Assembly: GCA_965205735.1 (NCBI GenBank)
Contig: OZ242179.1
Location: forward strand, 310,001 to 374,000
Length of the DNA stretch: 64,000 nt
Direction: 5' to 3'
Source of the DNA: VXNE01 sp965205735
Lineage (GTDB): Bacteria > Pseudomonadota > Gammaproteobacteria > Pseudomonadales > Azotimanducaceae
Shown here: positions 45,872-54,359 of the stretch, one piece after another
Numbering within the stretch: the first letter of the stretch is position 1
Layout of the letters: each line of letters starts with the position of its first letter
Made by a program: the position numbers and the translations under genes
The notes under the pieces: generated by a model
Database searches by the model: none
What the model saw: the letters and a program-made list of their open reading frames with translations, nothing else
What the model was told of the DNA's origin: nothing

Positions 45872-48564
45872 AGATCGTCGCCGACGCGCTGGAGGTCGTA
45901 CACGACGAGCGCTTCCGCGGCGAAGTTGGCGGCCGGATCACGCCGGCGGGCAGCGGCTACGGCGCGATCCTGGGCGTTGTCGTCGGGTCGATAGTTGGCG
46001 TGCAGCGCTCGATGGCGGCTTGCGGTCTCCTCGTCGCCGAGCCGCGCGTAGATCTGCGCGAGACCATAGTGGGCGACGACATTCTCCGGGTCTTCCGCGA
46101 GCGCGGCGTCGTGGCGGTCTGCGGCCGACCGGAGCAGTTGTTCTTCCTCGGCTCGGGTCGACGCTAGCTTCGCGCGCTCGAACAGCGCCTGTGCCAGTGC
46201 GTTCTGCACCCGGTAGTCGCGCGAGAAGTCGAATCCGCGCCGCCGCGCCTCTTCGAATCGCGTATTCGCCAGGTCGGTGAAACTGCGTATGGCGGCGTCG
46301 AATTCGCCGTTCTGCATGTCGACGAGTCCGCCGAACCACGCCACGGACCACGGATAGGCGCCGCCGGCCGCGGCGCGGCGCAGCGCGTCGGCGGCCTCAA
46401 TCAGTCGGCCTTCACGAATCATGACGCGGGCGAGATTCAAGTCGCCTGCGGGCCGGCCGAGCGCGGCGACGCGACGAAACGCTTCCTCCGCCTGGCGCAG
46501 GGCGCCGCGCTCGGGCTTGGCGAGCAGACCGATGCCGTAGTCGTTCCAGCGTTCCCACTCGGGTATGTCGGGCGGGGGCGATGCGGCTGGCATGCCGGCC
46601 ACGGGAAAGACGAGAACGTCCTCGGCGATCGTGATGATGGGGAGGTCATTGTGCTCGAAGCGTTCCCCCTGGAAAGCGCGCGTGTAGGTGGTATCGAACT
46701 TGCGGTAACGGAGCGCTACGGCGATCTCGACGGGGGCGACGGCGGTCGGTGGAATCCGCACGCGATAGTGCGCGGTGGTGGCCGCCCCCGGGGGAATCTG
46801 GTGATCGTAGAGCTTGGTGAATATGTCCTCGGCGTTTCGACGGTCTATGCGGTTGCCGTGTCGATCCAGCACATAGGCGTTGACGAAGTGTGACCACCGG
46901 TCCACCGCGCCGTCGCCGTCGCGCGCGCCGCTGCGGCCGATGACCTTGCCGCCGCTCCGGACGGTGACGTCCAGCCAGACCTCGTTGGAGTCGGCCGTTC
47001 CTTCCGTAAACAGGTGGCCGAGACGCAGGGTCCGGATGACCACGTCGAACACGTAGGTCTCGCCCGGCGTCAGGACGGGCACTTGAGGACGCAGTGGCGC
47101 AATCGCGTCCGCGTCGATGTCTGCGCCTGGGCGGATGGCGAACAGGTCGACTCTGAGCGCGCCTTCCAGCATCGCGCGGTGGGCATCGATCACCTCCTTC
47201 GGCCATCCGAGCAAAGCGGCCAACGCGGTATTGGCCGACGGAAACTGGTGCCCGCGGATGGCCGGTTCGCCGAGGGTTGGGTCGAAATCGGCGGCGAAGT
47301 CGGCCGAGGGCACGGGCGGCATGTGGCAACCGTTGCAGTTGGTTTCCGCGCGCGCGGGGTAGTAGAAGCTCTGCGCGCCATGGCCCGACACGCCGCTCAG
47401 GAGGAACGCATCGTAGTGATTCTGGCCTCTGAGCCACTTATAGGCGTTCAGCGCCTTCGGCAAATGTACCTTGTGACAGGTGCCGCAGAATTCCGCCGTC
47501 CGATGCACCGGTTTCAGGAAGGAGCGTTTGTGCAGGTCCGGGTTGCTCTTGATCGACAGACCGTTGATCCAGGCCAGGATGGCGTTATCGGAAGAGGCGA
47601 ACGGATAGCGCTGCGGTACGCCGATGACGTAGTCGGCGTTGCCGCGCGGACTGCCCAGGCTTTCGATGGCGTGGCAGGCGACGCAGGTAATGCCGGCGTG
47701 CGCCGTGGGATGTCCCTCGTCGTCGAATGCGGGATCGTCGAACGCGCCGGTGAATAGCGGCACGGGATCGTGACATCCGGCGCAAAACCGCGCCGCCGAG
47801 ACATCGCCGTCGCGCGCGAGGACCATGCGGCGGGTATTGCGCACCGAAAACAGGTAGGCGGGATTGTTGAAGGATGCGAGACGATGCGCGCTGTGGCGCC
47901 ACTGCGCGTGGATGTCGGCGTGACAACGGGCGCAGTAGTCGTCCCGCATGAGCGCTTCCGCGGGGATATGGCGGCCGCTCGCCGTTCTTGCCAGGGACGG
48001 GGAAAAGTCGGCTTGGGCGGGCGCGGGGCCGGTAGCGGCGGGCTCGGCGAGCCATGCGCCCGCCAGGCCGACAACGATGCCCACGAGCGCGATGGCGCTG
48101 CCCGCGAGCCAACGGATGGGTGGCCCCGCCAAACGGTGCAAAATGAATAGCCAGCACACGGCGAACGGTGCCGCGACATGCAGCCAGTAGGCTATGGAGC
48201 GGGCGGAAGCGCCGCGCAACTCCATCAGTGGAATGCCGCGCGTCAGCGCGACGCCGGAGCCCACCAGCAGCAACACGACGGCGAAAAGCGCCAGACCGAG
48301 TCGTATGGCCAACCTGTTCGGACGATGGATGGCGCGGCGCAGGTGCAGCAGGGCGTAGATGATCGCGGGCAATGCGATGGCGAACCCCAGCGCGAGATGG
48401 CCGAGAAACATCGATTGGTACAGCGGCCCTTCCAGGCTCGCGCCCTCGAACCATTGCAACAGGGAGACCGCGCCCAGGTAGATCGAGTTGACGATCAGGA
48501 GCGCGAATAGCACAAGTACGCCGACAAGCAGTTTGCGCAACCGCGGCCCGACGACTTCCGGCAT
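45868..48564 (-). CDS. Membrane pentahaem cytochrome c with TPR tail
   Basis: The 898 residues combine three modules. Five hydrophobic helices (about 11-170) come first, with His56/His74 and His129/His143 placed as in b-haem four-helix proteins. Next are five CxxCH c-haem sites near 209, 260, 295, 358 and 411 (CARCH, CAGCH, CVACH, CGTCH, CNGCH), in a cytochrome c554-like pattern. The C-terminal third has an Ig-like stretch and TPRs (near 690-870). It could take electrons from quinol and pass them to periplasmic partners. The substrate is unknown, and this fusion is not a textbook enzyme. Confidence 0.85.
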   Translation of the reverse strand: MPEVVGPRLRKLLVGVLVLFALLIVNSIYLGAVSLLQWFEGASLEGPLYQSMFLGHLALGFAIALPAIIYALLHLRRAIHRPNRLAIRLGLALFAVVLLLVGSGVALTRGIPLMELRGASARSIAYWLHVAAPFAVCWLFILHRLAGPPIRWLAGSAIALVGIVVGLAGAWLAEPAATGPAPAQADFSPSLARTASGRHIPAEALMRDDYCARCHADIHAQWRHSAHRLASFNNPAYLFSVRNTRRMVLARDGDVSAARFCAGCHDPVPLFTGAFDDPAFDDEGHPTAHAGITCVACHAIESLGSPRGNADYVIGVPQRYPFASSDNAILAWINGLSIKSNPDLHKRSFLKPVHRTAEFCGTCHKVHLPKALNAYKWLRGQNHYDAFLLSGVSGHGAQSFYYPARAETNCNGCHMPPVPSADFAADFDPTLGEPAIRGHQFPSANTALAALLGWPKEVIDAHRAMLEGALRVDLFAIRPGADIDADAIAPLRPQVPVLTPGETYVFDVVIRTLRLGHLFTEGTADSNEVWLDVTVRSGGKVIGRSGARDGDGAVDRWSHFVNAYVLDRHGNRIDRRNAEDIFTKLYDHQIPPGAATTAHYRVRIPPTAVAPVEIAVALRYRKFDTTYTRAFQGERFEHNDLPIITIAEDVLVFPVAGMPAASPPPDIPEWERWNDYGIGLLAKPERGALRQAEEAFRRVAALGRPAGDLNLARVMIREGRLIEAADALRRAAAGGAYPWSVAWFGGLVDMQNGEFDAAIRSFTDLANTRFEEARRRGFDFSRDYRVQNALAQALFERAKLASTRAEEEQLLRSAADRHDAALAEDPENVVAHYGLAQIYARLGDEETASRHRALHANYRPDDNAQDRAVAAARRRDPAANFAAEALVVYDLQRVGDDL

Positions 48565-49076
48565 ACTCGGCGTGGTTCATGCGATGCGATCCGCGATCCG
48601 AGACTCCTTAAGCTGCGGCCGAATCGACGGATGCGTCAGGTTTCGGCAATGTTCGATTGCGCAAAGACGACATTCGGGAGCTGCGGGATGGATGGATATA
48701 TCGCAAGAACAATCTCACGAATTCCGTCTCACCGCGCAAATCGCGGCGCGGCGGCGTAGTTCCTGAGCTTTGGGATTGCATTGCGGGCAAGAGCAAAATA
48801 CTGGAGTCGACTTCCAGTCCGGTACTGCGTATCCAACAAACTCTGCTGCGGCGAGATTTTGAGCCGGCCCCCGCGAAGGGGGCGAGCACGATCGCCTTCC
48901 AAGCGGTAGCGGTGGCGCGCACGGGATGTACCGGAGAAAACCTGCGGCGGGGGGCTGAGATGTGGCGTGAGCAACTGTTCAGCGCGTCGTGTTGGGGCCG
49001 ATTGGATCACTCGCTGCCCTTGATGGTTTTCGTCATCCGCGATTCTGCTGGTCTGATCAGGCACTATCGAGCGAGA
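48565..49076. other. Unassigned 512-bp intergenic region
   Basis: No recognisable gene. A TTG-initiated 177-codon frame on the plus strand (48657-49190) and overlapping minus-strand frames are open, but none resembles a family or has a good ribosome binding site. Two hairpins stand out: GCCCCC-GCGAA-GGGGGC at 48867-48883 and the near-palindrome ACTGGAGTCGACTTCCAGT near 48800. The cytochrome promoter should lie at the left end. Confidence 0.4.
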
Positions 49077-49466
49077 TCATCCGGCTCCCAACCGGGTTCC
49101 AGCGCCCGCCAGGAATCCCATATTGTGCGTCAGTGTCGTCACCAGATGCTGATTGAGGCTGACGCCGTCGTTTTCGGCGTCACGGGCTAGCGTCCGGTGC
49201 AGGCTCTTCGGAAGGCGCAACGTAACGCGACCGCTGAAGTCATCCTGCGGTGTGGCCGGTGACGGGAACGATTTGCCGTGTTCGGCAAACATAACCGCCG
49301 CCGTCTCGATGGTGTCGATGGCCAGGTCGTAGGCTTCCGATGCGGACTCGGCGTATTCGCACACATCAGGCAGTTCCTTGACGCGCGCCTCGAACAGTGT
49401 CTCGCATTCGAATACGGTCTCGCGCACCGTGATGTTGTATGCATGGGGGTTCACAACATTCGCCAT
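49077..49466 (-). CDS. hicB: HicB-family antitoxin
   Basis: The 129 residues have an N-terminal HicB fold (FEARVKELPDVCEYAES, ASEAYDLAIDTIE) and a C-terminal ribbon-helix-helix DNA-binding part (GRVTLRLPKSLHRTLARDAE, NDGVSLNQHLV). The ATG at 49466 is fixed by an AAGGAGG sequence and overlaps the hicA stop as TGATG. It should repress the pair's promoter. The antitoxin is intact while its toxin is frameshifted. Confidence 0.88.
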   Translation of the reverse strand: MANVVNPHAYNITVRETVFECETLFEARVKELPDVCEYAESASEAYDLAIDTIETAAVMFAEHGKSFPSPATPQDDFSGRVTLRLPKSLHRTLARDAENDGVSLNQHLVTTLTHNMGFLAGAGTRLGAG

Positions 49467-49755
49467 CACTGATCCTCCTTCAGTTTTCGCAGATCGTCGG
49501 CATGAGATTCCAGCAACTTCCGAATCCGTGCCGTATAGACCGGTTTGACTTGCGGGTTCCGTCCATGACCACAGGCGAAAGCCGCCGACGTGAAGCCTTC
49601 GCTGGATGGGTGATGACCTTGTGGCCCTGCTTGCTGCCGTCGCGGACGGCAAAGCCAAGTCCGCTCAATATTCGGACCATGTCGTTGCATCGAATGCTTC
49701 CGCCAGTCGACAGAGCGTCGATCGCGGCACCGACGCTCTGCTTGGTCTGCTTCAT
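49466..49755 (-). pseudogene. hicA: HicA-type mRNA interferase toxin, frameshifted
   Basis: The first frame reads MKQTKQSVGAAIDALSTGG, then SIRCNDMVRILSGLGFAVRD and GHKVITHP, typical HicA with the catalytic His in HKVITHP. The second frame continues SEGFTSAAFACGHGRNPQVK and PVYTARIRKLLES to the hicB overlap. The switch lies near 49602-49607; one base restores a protein of about 96 residues. It is a broken toxin, a sequencing error, or less likely a programmed shift. Confidence 0.75.
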
Positions 49756-49905
49756 TGTGACTCCATATATAGTGTCACATGGGTGCCTGTCAACTGTCGA
49801 AGAGCAACCAACCCGTTACAGGTATCGGCCATAACTTGCGAGTACGCAACACCACGACACATATCGACAACGCGATAGCGAAAACGCTGATGGTTCAGGC
49901 CCGTA

Positions 49906-52900
49906 CTAAAGGCCCGCCTGAAAGCGCACGTTGTAGCGGGCGTGCAAACGCGCGCGCCGTTCCAGCGTATCCGCGTCGATGTCGTCCAGCACAGGTACGG
50001 GCGCGACGGTGTCGCCGTGTTCGGTGTAGAGGTCCATGTCCTTGGCCCAACCGTAGAACTCGATGGCGAAGAATCGGCGATCGCCCGCGGCCGGCGGTAG
50101 TCCGGCGCGGAATTCGAGATGGATCTCTTCGCCGCTGCCAATGATCGCAACAGCGCTGTCGATGCCGGAGATGAGTTCGGTCGCGTCTCCGAATGACGTG
50201 TAAAAGCCGCGCTGGGTTTTCGCGTCCCAATACGGCGCGCGCGCCTCGTACGCGTAGTGGGGCACGCGCTGGGGGCCGGTGGTGCGCCTGGCGAAGCCGG
50301 TTCGCCCGACGCGGGCGGCAAGGGGTCGCCGCGCGGGGGGCATGGCGATGGGCAATGGCTCTTCCGCGACGACCCGCAGCCGGTCCCAGTAGATTTCCAT
50401 GTTCGAGGAGAGCCGCAGCGCGTCGGTCCCCGCGGGAAGATCGGGCAGCGGCAGCGTCATGGTTCTGGGCATGCCCGCCGGATACCCGAATTCCGCCGCA
50501 ACCATGCGCCACTTGCCGTCTAGGCCACGCGCCTCGAGGCTCGCCGGGCGGTAGCGCAGACCCGCCTGCCAGGCGGCGAACACGGTCTGGGAATAGGGAT
50601 ATTCGATCCAGCCATCCGCCACCAGCACGGCGCCGTCCGCCTGGATGGGCGCACCGAATTCGAGTGTGAGCACCTGATCCTGTTGCAACAGGCCGATGAA
50701 CCGAGCGTCCACCGCGCCGGGCGAAGGCGCTTGCAGGTCGCGTTCGGCGATGAAGGACAGCACGTCTTCGCCGCTGGCGTTCGTCGCGCGCGTCGGCGCG
50801 CGGCTTTGGCGGTAGGCGATGGGCCTGCCGGTAACCGGCGGATCACCCGTGCCCATGCGCTCGTCGAGCACGATGGACCAATCCGGGGGAAGATCGAAGA
50901 CGCGCAGGCGCGCGGAGTCGAGGTAGGCGTTCTCTTCCATGGGCTCGGCGAGCTTCAGGCGATAGCGCCCCTCGCGCGGGGAGAGCGCGGCGGCATCCAA
51001 CAGGAAACTCTCGAACGGTCGCGGCGATGCGTAGCGGCCGGGCGCGTCGAAGAAGCCCAATCCGCCGACGCCGAGCACATCGGCGACGAAGCCGTACGTT
51101 TCGCCGTCCCAGGCGAACAGCACGGGGCAGCTCGCCAGTTGGCGCTGGTTTTCGGCAATTTCGTGCAAGCGCCCGGCGGCGAGTTCGAGTTCCGTTTGCG
51201 AAACACCGTCGGACCATTGCAGCGCCACGAAGTCGGCGCCGGGACTGCCTCCCAGACCGACGCTCATGGGGACGAGACTCTGTCCCGGGCCGGAGTGCGA
51301 ATCGAGGGCGTCGAGCACGGTCCAGCGTCCTCGAGTCCTCACCTGTACGCGGGTGCCGACGCCGGAAGCGTTGGAGCGCATCTGATCCGCTTCGCTACGT
51401 CCGCTGAGGACAAGCGCGAGAAAGGGGAAGCGGCCCGGTCCGGGAGCCCACAGATCGATGCCTTCACCGCCGGCGACGATCAGCGCGGGTCCGTTCGCGG
51501 GGTCGAACGGCAGAGGAAGGGCGGTCGCGACGCCTTCGGCGCTCCGCCGCCAGGCGACGGTTCCGGTGCGCGGATCGACGATGGATATGCTCGACGGTTC
51601 AACGCGCAGCAAATCCAGCAGGCCGTCGCCATCGAAATCGACCACAGCGAGCTCGAGTGCCCCGGCGGGCGTCTCGGCGGGGATGAGCGACGTCCGCGAC
51701 CAGGAAGCGGCGCTGCGGCGCCAGGCAAGCAACTCCCCATCCGGGGAGGCGCCGTAGATTTCCGGCTTCCCATCCGCGTCCGCGTCCGCGACAGTGGCCG
51801 CGACAAGCGGTGCGCGGCGCAAATCGTCCAGGCCGGGGAACGGCTGGTAGCGCCACGTGCGGTCGTTCTGCCAGACATCGTGGGGCGGCGTGTCATTCAA
51901 GACCAGGATGTCAAGGTCGCGATCATTGTCGAGATCGGCCGCGAGCACCTGGCGTCCCGCTCCGCCACCTATTCCCATCTCGCTCGCGAGGGGGCGGAAC
52001 GAACCGTCGCGGTTGTTGTTCAGCAGTTCGCTGCCAGCAGGACCCGTGACGAAGATATCCAGGTCGCCGTCGTGGTCGGCATCGAACACCGCACCTGCGC
52101 GGCACGGCGCGTCGTGACCGGTGTCCGCAGGTTCCCAGGCTCCATCGTCAAGTTGCCACCAAAGCCGGGTGCCGCCGGCACCGCAGAGCAGCATGTCGAC
52201 ATCACCGTCATCGTCCATATCGCCCCACAAACTCGCGCCGGGGCCCGCCGCCGCGAGGGGGTGGTCGGTATCGGGGCTAAAGCTACCGTCCTTCATCCCG
52301 AAGTAGAGGCTGTTGCCATCGGGCCCGGAGGCTCGGAGGTCCAGTACTCCGTCGCCGTCGATGTCTGCGGCGGTGACGGACGACCACGCTCCGGCGCCGA
52401 TCGGCTCGGCCGCGGCGAACAGCGCGCCGGCGGGGCGCTCTGGCGTTGGCGTGGCGGCGTTCGCCGCAGCCAGGGCTTGCGCCTTGGGGCCCATGCGCCC
52501 ATAGCTGAATGCTGCGGAGTGTGCGGCCGGATTGTCCTCGAACCGCTGGTAGTCGGCGAGCAGTGTTCGGGATTCCTCGATGCGGCCCGCCCGCCGGAGC
52601 GCCTGCGCGCCGGCCCAATAGGCGCTGCGCAAATAGGGGTCGAGTTCCACCGCCCGCAGGAACCATGACGCCGCATCGGCGTGGTTCGCGGATTGCAGCA
52701 GCGTCTGGCCGAGAAAATAGGCGGCAAACGCATCGTTCGGATCGGTGTCGGCGGCGCGCCGTAACAATGTCTCGGCGGGTTCGGTCTCGCCGAGGTAGAG
52801 GTGCAGGATTCCGCTGATATATACGGCGCGGGTATGGTTCGAGTCCTGTTCCAGGACGCGGCCGACGATCTCGAGGGCGCGCCGTTCGTCGCCTTCGCGC

Positions 52901-53151
52901 TGCCGGTTCAGGGTGGCTATCGCCCGGTTGACGCGCGCATCAAGCCAAGACGGCGCGTGGTCGACGACTTCGGCGAACGCTTCCTCCGCCGCGGTGTATT
53001 CATAGCGGCCCATCAGGGCGACGCCGCGATCATTCAGGCCGATATCGCCGGGAGACGGTGCCGCGTTCGGGGTGCAGCCCAGGAGCGCCAGCGCCATAGC
53101 GCAAAGCCATGCGGAGCGAAACGCGCGGTGGATATTGCCGCTGCCTTGCAT
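49906..53151 (-). CDS. TPR and FG-GAP/VCBS repeat lipoprotein
   Basis: From the ATG at 53151 the protein is 1081 residues. A signal peptide ends in the lipobox LALLGC. TPR units follow (YTAAEEAFAEVVDHAP, TRAVYISGILHLYLG, FLRAVELDP), then a propeller with Asp loops DIDGDGVLD, DMDDDGDVD, DADHDGDLD, DLDNDRDLD and DFDGDGLLD. Next comes an ASPIC/UnbV-like segment (VALQWSDGVSQ) and a long unassigned C-terminal part with VADVLGVGGLGFFD. It is a large surface or periplasmic scaffold, related in design to the downstream CRTAC1-type and cytochrome proteins. The start codon lies in a dispersed repeat. Confidence 0.85.
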   Translation of the reverse strand: MQGSGNIHRAFRSAWLCAMALALLGCTPNAAPSPGDIGLNDRGVALMGRYEYTAAEEAFAEVVDHAPSWLDARVNRAIATLNRQREGDERRALEIVGRVLEQDSNHTRAVYISGILHLYLGETEPAETLLRRAADTDPNDAFAAYFLGQTLLQSANHADAASWFLRAVELDPYLRSAYWAGAQALRRAGRIEESRTLLADYQRFEDNPAAHSAAFSYGRMGPKAQALAAANAATPTPERPAGALFAAAEPIGAGAWSSVTAADIDGDGVLDLRASGPDGNSLYFGMKDGSFSPDTDHPLAAAGPGASLWGDMDDDGDVDMLLCGAGGTRLWWQLDDGAWEPADTGHDAPCRAGAVFDADHDGDLDIFVTGPAGSELLNNNRDGSFRPLASEMGIGGGAGRQVLAADLDNDRDLDILVLNDTPPHDVWQNDRTWRYQPFPGLDDLRRAPLVAATVADADADGKPEIYGASPDGELLAWRRSAASWSRTSLIPAETPAGALELAVVDFDGDGLLDLLRVEPSSISIVDPRTGTVAWRRSAEGVATALPLPFDPANGPALIVAGGEGIDLWAPGPGRFPFLALVLSGRSEADQMRSNASGVGTRVQVRTRGRWTVLDALDSHSGPGQSLVPMSVGLGGSPGADFVALQWSDGVSQTELELAAGRLHEIAENQRQLASCPVLFAWDGETYGFVADVLGVGGLGFFDAPGRYASPRPFESFLLDAAALSPREGRYRLKLAEPMEENAYLDSARLRVFDLPPDWSIVLDERMGTGDPPVTGRPIAYRQSRAPTRATNASGEDVLSFIAERDLQAPSPGAVDARFIGLLQQDQVLTLEFGAPIQADGAVLVADGWIEYPYSQTVFAAWQAGLRYRPASLEARGLDGKWRMVAAEFGYPAGMPRTMTLPLPDLPAGTDALRLSSNMEIYWDRLRVVAEEPLPIAMPPARRPLAARVGRTGFARRTTGPQRVPHYAYEARAPYWDAKTQRGFYTSFGDATELISGIDSAVAIIGSGEEIHLEFRAGLPPAAGDRRFFAIEFYGWAKDMDLYTEHGDTVAPVPVLDDIDADTLERRARLHARYNVRFQAGL

Positions 53152-53240
53152 GGAACAAACGCCCCAGGGGCGGTTGTTCCATGGTCGGCGAGCGGGGCCG
53201 GCCCACAGACGAAGCCGAAGGCGCCGGCTGTGGGGCACTG
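53145..53240 (+). repeat. Dispersed intergenic repeat, copy B
   Basis: This 96-bp copy shares its start, middle and end blocks with 3331-3488 and lacks about 60 bp of the internal part. GGAACAAACGCCCC pairs with GGGGCGGTTGTTCC as a long hairpin. On the minus strand it covers the leader and start codon of the TPR/FG-GAP lipoprotein gene, so it may shape that gene's promoter or mRNA 5' end. Confidence 0.75.
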
Positions 53241-53305
53241 TCCTGGGGCTCGTCACGCTTTGCGGTCGCGTTTCCATCGACGTGCGGTCGCGACCCACGG
53301 CCGGC

Positions 53306-53722
53306 CTATGGCAAGCGGACTGTCGCAGTTCCGAATACGCGTGTTTCCTGGGCTGCGTTGGCGATAGTGATGTCGATCTCTACGGTCCCCGCCTCCGTGT
53401 CGATGTCCGTCACCACTCCAGCGATGGTATGCGGCGTATCGGCGAGCACCGGAGCGCGGAACACGGTGTCAATTGCGACAATTTCGGAGGTCGGCGCCCA
53501 CCGGTGGATCATCGCCCCAAGGAATCCCTGGCTCATGACGCCGGGAACCAGGGCCCCCGGAAAACCTTCCTTGCGGGCGGCCTCGTGATCGGTGAAACGC
53601 GGGCCGCCCCAACCGACATGACGGGCGAAACGCTTGATGTTGTCGACGCTCGTGTCGGGTGAGAACGCGGGCAACTCGGCACCGAACTCGACATCATCGA
53701 TAGTGGAAACGACTTCGCTCAC
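53306..53722 (-). CDS. MaoC-like hot-dog dehydratase
   Basis: The 138-residue single hot-dog protein has the R-hydratase region FARHVGWGGPRFTDHEAARK and GALVPGVMSQGFLGAM, where an Asp and a His (TDHEAA) mark the hydratase site. GTG at 53722 overlaps the stop of the next upstream gene (GTGA). It probably forms the catalytic half of a two-subunit hydratase, in the manner of mycobacterial HadAB, with the neighbour. Confidence 0.85.
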   Translation of the reverse strand: MSEVVSTIDDVEFGAELPAFSPDTSVDNIKRFARHVGWGGPRFTDHEAARKEGFPGALVPGVMSQGFLGAMIHRWAPTSEIVAIDTVFRAPVLADTPHTIAGVVTDIDTEAGTVEIDITIANAAQETRVFGTATVRLP

Positions 53723-54192
53723 GAGGATCTCTCACGGATCACGGTGCGCGTGTCGGCGTTGGCGACATGGGTGCCATCCTGGTCGTAAAGCTCCATCCGC
53801 CGCACGAGAAACAACATGCGTCCCGACCTCCCGGTCTTGGCATAGATGTCGTGCAGGTGAGACTTGCCGGTCAAGCTCGCGCCGTCGCGTATCGGCGCCA
53901 TCCACTCGACGCCTTTGCCCGCATCCATGGTGAGGCCTTTCAGATCGGGGAAATCCGGCGGCAGCGCACGCCCGCCGATAAGGGTTGACACGTAGGTCGG
54001 GGGCGCCTGGAAATCTGGATCGGTCGGATCCGTAAAGCGCGCGTCCCGCTCGCCGCACGCGCGGGCGTATGCGGCGAAGCCTTGGCCGTCGATCTCGAGT
54101 GTGACCTCGTCGAATTCACGGTTGAGAAAGGTTGCGCGCAACGCATCGATATCGGCTTCCAATCGCTTGCCTCCCACGAACGCTTTGAACAA
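53719..54192 (-). CDS. FAS1-like dehydratase N-terminal hot-dog protein
   Basis: The 157 residues fit the MaoC-like N-terminal (FAS1_DH) hot-dog: EIDGQGFAAYARACGE, APPTYVSTLIGG, MDAGKGVEWMAPI and GKSHLHDIYAKTGRSG. Such subunits bind the acyl chain while a MaoC partner does the chemistry. TTG at 54192 is the best available start. It is coupled to the MaoC gene. CoA-ester or ACP-ester hydration is likely, with unknown substrate. Confidence 0.83.
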   Translation of the reverse strand: MFKAFVGGKRLEADIDALRATFLNREFDEVTLEIDGQGFAAYARACGERDARFTDPTDPDFQAPPTYVSTLIGGRALPPDFPDLKGLTMDAGKGVEWMAPIRDGASLTGKSHLHDIYAKTGRSGRMLFLVRRMELYDQDGTHVANADTRTVIRERSS

Positions 54193-54359
54193 CCGCGAGA
54201 TTGACAGATGCGCCGCATTTCGGCAACACGCGGGGGTGTCGGGGGCGCTGCGGCATCCCTATCCCTTCGGCGTTGTGCTGGCTATAGTAGGCATTGCATG
54301 GGCTGTCCCTCGGCCCCTATTTTGGAATTTCGCGAGAGTTCTTGGATCGTGAGGCGAGC

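Noticed and set aside
50683..52668. 661-codon open frame on the plus strand
   Set aside because: Antisense to the TPR/FG-GAP lipoprotein; no recognisable domain.
54201..54206. Perfect TTGACA upstream of sucC as a -35 box
   Set aside because: No -10 lies 16-18 nt downstream; the better -10 (54283) is too far away.
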